Assembly (NCBI RefSeq): GCF_964340395.1
Contig: NC_135557.1
Coordinates: forward strand, 14,392,367 to 14,439,866
Length of the DNA: 47,500 bases
From: Glandiceps talaboti
Lineage: Eukaryota; Hemichordata; Enteropneusta; Spengelidae
Reading direction: 5' to 3'
Shown here piece by piece: positions 43,153-47,500 of this stretch (position 1 is the first letter of the stretch; every line of letters begins with the position of its first letter). Below the pieces are notes generated by a model. The model ran no database searches, was not told the DNA's origin, and saw only the letters and a list, made by a program, of their open reading frames with translations. Both the position numbers and the translations under genes were made by a program.

Positions 43153-43816
43153 GAAGTAGTGTAGTGATCAAAGTATCAATTCCCTCCATTTTATCTATCT
43201 TCTTTGTTGACAGTGAGTGCATGGAAATGTATGAGATAGTTATAGAATAAACAACTTCCCAGAAAAATCGGATCGTAGTGTTCCAGTGTGTATTTTTGTT
43301 ACTTTGTAAAGTAAACCCTAGTGCAATCGAGAGAGTTTTGTAATGTTTGGTAACAACCGTGACACCAGTTGTTTGTAGATTAAAGTATAGATTCTATATC
43401 ATTAATATTTGGATTCCATTAAAAAACATACATGTATGTAAGTTTTGTGAGTGACATGAATTTTGTCACAGAATCTTGTAATGTTATAGTTTTCAGAGAC
43501 AAGATTTGAGTCAACATATAAAGTAGGTAGAGTTGTGTGTCTTAAATGTCATATGGCATATTTTAGTCATGTACTGATTTAGTACAGTGGATGTTTTGAT
43601 TTCATCAAAAAGTAACTCTGTACAAAGAATAGAAAACTGCTGCGTGATTGTGGGCAAAGTTTAGCCATGACGTTTAAAAGCGTAGTAGCGACTGTTGTAA
43701 CTATAGCCATGTACATTGTAGTTTTTAAAACACCAGTCGCGATTTTTTAGCAATTTTTACCGTGCAGATTAAAATACCAGTAGCTTTTATTTTCAAGCAA
43801 TTTTATCCATTTTATT
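43153..43816. other. Intergenic DNA
   Basis: Nothing recognised. Confidence 0.4.
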
Positions 43817-44217
43817 AAAAGTGGCCATATGATTGAATATTTATTTGGGATTTTTTAATTTATAAAACAATTTTATCATGGCATCTTACTTGACAAATCA
43901 ATATGAAACCAATACTACTGGGTTACCTGTGATTTTAAGTTCACCATTTTATGTCAAACTTATTTACATATGCCAAAGTCTGTGTTTGTAACTCAATAAA
44001 TTGCAAAATGCTAAAAATGAGTTTAAAAAATGTGTTATTATACGTACAATAACAAACATTTTACATATTTATCAGTCTTTGGCAATTTAGTTAGTTACAA
44101 ACAAGGACTTGGTATATGTTTTTTCACATTGATTTTTCAAGTAGGACGCTATGATAAAATTGTTTTATTAATTAAAAATCCAAAATAAATACCCAATCCT
44201 CATCCATATGGCCACAT
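43817..44217. mobile_element. Palindromic MITE family G, copy 4, with a 60-bp insert
   Basis: AAAAGTGGCCATATGATTGA and TTTTAATTTATAAAACAATT on the left. AATTAAAAATCCAAAATAAA and CCTCATCCATATGGCCACAT on the right. The left arm is interrupted at 43908-43967 by 60 bp found identically at 44476-44535. Confidence 0.9.
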
Positions 44218-44475
44218 TAATAACTTAAACATTTGTATGTATTGTTGACCGTTATATTCATGTAATTTAAAATACCAGTAGCGACTGTTGGCAATTTTGC
44301 CCAAGTAGTTAAAACACCCAGAAGCCATTATAGGTAATTTTACGCATGAAGTTATAATTAGTCAACTCATCAGTTAAGGCAATTAATTTGTTGTGTATAC
44401 ACAGAATTTGACCAGTATTGCAAACACTTTGTGCTAGTGTTGCCTGTTGCGTATCTATGGAAACCAACTATTATT

Positions 44476-44535
44476 ACCAATACTACTGGGTTACCTGTGA
44501 TTTTAAGTTCACCATTTTATGTCAAACTTATTTAC
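44476..44535 (+). repeat. 60-bp exact duplicate of sequence inserted in MITE G
   Basis: ACCAATACTACTGGGTTACC through GTCAAACTTATTTAC is identical to 43908-43967. Because the copy inside the MITE breaks a conserved arm, this locus is the likely source. Confidence 0.93.
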
Positions 44536-44884
44536 TCTTTAAGTATTCCATTAATATATTGAATATATTTCGTCTGCCATTTTACAACAGAGTACAAGTC
44601 AGCCATGATTTGCTAACTTCAGTTAGTTCTTGCCATTATTATGATAGCCAAGGATATATGCCGTACTACCAGTAAATTCTTCCTTTTAAGTTTTAAGCAT
44701 CATCACATGTTGCAGTATTACCATTAGTGCTAACTTTTAGCCAAAGTTGAAAATTTGAAGTGTTATTGTTGCAGTACTTAGTCATTTTTTTAGCGATTGT
44801 TTATTTTTTTACTACATTTGTGCTTGTACTTTTTGTAAGTTACTATTTATTGAACTTACTGTCTTTTGTTTTAGATTTGATGAC
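44536..44884. other. Intergenic DNA
   Basis: Nothing recognised. Confidence 0.4.
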
Positions 44885-45175
44885 TTCTTATGTTCGATGC
44901 CCATAATGCATTGCAACACAAACAATACCATATGTACATTTGCAATACCCAGAATGCTTTGCGTTGACCACCAATGCACCCTATGTGTAACTTTGCAATA
45001 CCCATGATGCACTGCATTACCAACAATGCAGTTCTTTGAAATCTGTATGATGCATACTTTTACCCATAATACAACATAATATATACAGTATCAATGTTGT
45101 TACATATAATTACCCATGATGCATCATGTAGTTCTACACACAGTTCATAATATTATCCATAATGCTATTTAACAC
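44885..45175. repeat. Degenerate repeat of CCCATRATGCA motifs
   Basis: GCCCATAATGCATTGC (44899), ACCCAGAATGCTTTGCG (44947), CCCATGATGCACTGC (45001), ACCCATAATACAAC (45062), CCCATGATGCATC (45113) and TCCATAATGC (45156). They resemble the core of the ZNF143/THAP11 element (CCCAGAATGCA...GCG). Binding is unproven. Confidence 0.5.
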
Positions 45176-46024
45176 CCAGAACAAAAAAAAAGAAAAAGAA
45201 GCTGTCTCCCAATCCAACCGTGCAACTTACTTATTTTGTGGTTTTTTTATTTGCTGATTGTTTTTTTTATTGTGTCCGTTGTTTTATAGATTGAAGTAAG
45301 TTAAGTGAATTTGTCAGACTTTATTGTACTTTTTTTTTAGCGAAATGTACATCCTAAAAACCAAGTATTGCGTTTGTGAGTACTTACTAAAGCAGTGTGA
45401 CAAATGTACTTTCTATACAGGCATATAACGTGTGATCTTTGTTATTTTTGGAGTCATTTTTTTAGTTCCGTAGTATATTTGACTTTAAAAACAACTTTAC
45501 TGTAACTTTAAGATTTGTTTGTTATGTAATTTTCAGATGTTCTTTTTCGTGCAAAGTAGGGTAAACTTTGACCCCCTTTGTAAACCGAATTCCGATGAAT
45601 GTTGAAAGTATTTATCATTTTTGTTGACTTTTTAGACAGTTTCTCTGTTTTTAGGATTTCAATCAAGACCAAATACATGATCAATCAAAAAAACTTGAAA
45701 TTCACAGGATTCTGTTTTAGCTGTTCTACCACCATTCATCACTTGCAGGACAGTTTGGTGACGCTGCTTCTCCCATCCATTTGACTCTTCCAAATTTCAT
45801 TGTTAGAAAACAGTCAATTTATGCATGGACAACTTGTGTACATTTGACAAGACATCAAACTGTAAGATATTTCAATCTGACTAATGTCTGTATTATATGT
45901 AAAGGGTCTTGCACAGTTCTTTGTAATGTGAACAGCGCCCCCACAGGCCAAATTTTGAATTATAAATTTAGATCATTGCTGTTATGCGAACATATGGCCT
46001 CCATTTTGTAGATGTCTATGATAT
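45176..46024. other. Intergenic DNA
   Basis: Two open frames (45599-45784, 45781-46011) have no recognisable domain. No repeat identified. Confidence 0.4.
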
Positions 46025-46860
46025 TACAACTTCATGAACCCCTGTAGGTAATTATACAACCCATAATACCAAAGTAAAGTGCTTTCTGTATGTACCACAA
46101 TCGTTTAGAGCATCCATACAACCCATAACACCAAAGTAAAGCGTTTTCTGTATGTACCACAATCGTTCAGAGCTTCCATACAACCCATAGTACCAAACTA
46201 AAGTGTTTTCTGCATGTACCACAATCGTTTATAGCATCCAGATCAAGTGTAAAAATAACTTCACAAACCCCTGTGGGAAATTATACAACCCATAACAAAG
46301 TAAGATGTTGTTTGTATGTGCCACAATCATATATATTATCCATATCAAGTGTACCGTTAAATGTATCATTTTTGTTTCATTTGCTATTTGACCACATTAC
46401 TAAGGCCACTTGCTAGGCTTGTAAATAAACCAATAGACCTCTTGTCAGTTCCAAGATGCAATGTGTGCCAGTCTATCCATACAATGCCATGTATCGTGTA
46501 CTCGCTGAGGGGTTTGCACGCGCTACTCAGGGTGATGGTTGTCACCTGACAGTACCCTGGGTTCACCAGCAAAATCCCCCTATGTCATTGATGGCGTTTA
46601 GTCTTTGTTCCATAAAATCACTCATAATCAAAGAGGTCTTTCCATCATTTCCTGATGAAAATGTTATTTCAAACGTAATAAAGACAAAAACAAGACTAAA
46701 TGTAACAACATAAGCGACGTCATCTCACGCAATGCATCTTGGAACCAGAAAATTAACTATAGAAACAGTATACTTTTACACTTGATATGAATGTTATAAA
46801 TGAGTGTAGCACATAGAGAAAGTGCTTTACTTCAGTGTTACTAGTTGTACACGCCTCAGT
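46025..46860. mobile_element. MITE family I with expanded left end and nested MITE K
   Basis: The left terminal inverted repeat is tandemly repeated with a ~62-bp period (ACAACCCATAATACCAAAGT...ATCGTTTAGAGCATCCAT) at 46058-46240, plus a diverged unit to 46350. The central TTGTAAATAAACCAATAG is cut by MITE K (about 46440-46760). The right arm AGTATACTTTTACACTTGAT to CAGTGTTACTAGTTGTA ends near 46849. The uninterrupted relative is 13485-13735. Confidence 0.88.
46438..46762. mobile_element. MITE family K, nested copy
   Basis: CAGTTCCAAGATGCAATG on the left and GCAATGCATCTTGGAACCAG on the right are the inverted ends. The interior matches 24421-24759 (GAGGGGTTTGCACGCGCTAC, TTTCCTGATGAAAATGTTAT). 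ATAG-like bases flank both sides, so the exact duplication is uncertain. Confidence 0.88.
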
Positions 46861-47243
46861 GAAAAAGTAAATGAGACCAATACAAGATCAAAACAAATTC
46901 TGATAAAAATATCTGTTATGACTACTGGGGCTTTGTAGAATGATCTTGGTACAATGATTAAATGAATACTCATACTTCCACGGTTACTTCAATTTTGTAT
47001 ACTTTTGAAATATCCAGAACAAAACTGCAATAACAAAATTACAAATCTTCCATTTATTTTGTTTTTTAATTTATGCATTGCAATATTTTTCTTGTATTTT
47101 TATTAGTTTTCATTCCTGCATTTACATTATGAAAGCCTATGTACTTTAACATTTAGATTTTATTTATACTTGCCATGACTTTTTGTTCATTGAAAAAAAA
47201 TATTCAACCAGCATACTTGCCATTTACCCGTCTCTGTGTCTCA
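46861..47243. other. Intergenic AT-rich DNA
   Basis: Nothing recognised. Confidence 0.4.
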
Positions 47244-47256
47244 CCACTAGAGGGCG
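47244..47256 (+). promoter_or_regulatory. Perfect CTCF core motif
   Basis: CCACTAGAGGGCG, followed by GTG, matches the bilaterian CTCF core consensus (CCASYAGRKGGCR) at every position, in otherwise AT-rich DNA. Ten kb downstream of the gene's stop. A single site can occur by chance; binding is unproven. Confidence 0.45.
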
Positions 47257-47500
47257 GTGTTTCCAGAAATGTCTGTTTTTCCATCGTTATAACTGTCAAT
47301 ATCATACCAATGAAGGAAAAAAACAACACGTTGCGAACCATACCTCGCCAATGATTCAATTACAAAGTTGGAAAGTTCAATGATAACATTTGAAAAAATG
47401 TCGGGCAATACTAAGAAGAAGAAAAATTCTCTCAGTTTCCCCAAAAAACATGATGAACAGAATAATCTGAACTCATTCACATCAAAATTTTGGTTTAAAA
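47257..47500. other. Window end, nothing recognised
   Basis: Open frames on both strands (47183-47383 plus; 47247-47480 minus) overlap and show no domain. Confidence 0.4.

Noticed and set aside
47183-47480. Overlapping open frames at the window end
   Set aside because: They lie on opposite strands over the same bases, with no domain, splice site or codon bias.

Overview
The window is nuclear DNA of an animal, most likely a bilaterian marine invertebrate. It is AT-rich and intron-bearing, it is saturated with short inverted-repeat transposons (MITEs) and minisatellites, and it has tRNA-derived SINEs whose tail carries the paired AAAGCGCT blocks common in metazoan SINEs. The one convincing gene encodes a C2H2 zinc-finger factor with C-terminal fingers of the Ikaros/Hunchback type. 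The phylum cannot be fixed from sequence alone. A deuterostome is my guess, not a demonstration.

Layout. 1-2.1 kb: T-rich DNA with G runs, one fold-back element and long tetranucleotide microsatellites. 2.2-5.9 kb: two SINE copies, a 125-bp MITE with a target duplication, an 11-bp minisatellite and the 3' end of a LINE. 6.1-6.7 kb: a small CpG-richer, TATA-containing patch with a strong splice-donor-like site, the only plausible promoter or first exon seen. 7-33 kb: no supported coding sequence. Instead there are at least ten repeat families (named A to K here for reference) and large tandem arrays, the biggest at 16.8-18.6 kb (61-bp unit) and 25.2-27.0 kb (54-bp unit). 33.8-37.2 kb: the zinc-finger gene, two coding exons joined in phase 0 across a 969-bp intron, predicted 797 residues. 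37.3-38.4 kb: a tandem array rich in AATAAA. 38.4-47.5 kb: more MITEs, minisatellites, a cluster of nine CArG-box matches at 42.86-43.15 kb, and a perfect CTCF core match at 47.24 kb.

The protein has two N-terminal fingers, a Pro/Ser/Thr linker, three more fingers, a long acidic region, and then two consecutive copies of the paired C-terminal finger module that Ikaros and Hunchback proteins carry once and use for protein-protein contact. The duplicated module is the most interesting protein-level observation. An ALDLS motif (a variant of the CtBP-binding PxDLS) is assembled exactly at the splice junction.

The most interesting DNA-level observations are these. MITEs have repeatedly given rise to minisatellites. 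Nested MITEs have an empty site still visible elsewhere in the window. The gene's intron is a tandem array that re-copies its own 5' splice-site sequence four times. Nothing here looks bacterial, viral or like a CRISPR system. Nearly all long open frames outside 33.8-37.2 kb are translations of tandem repeats or chance frames.
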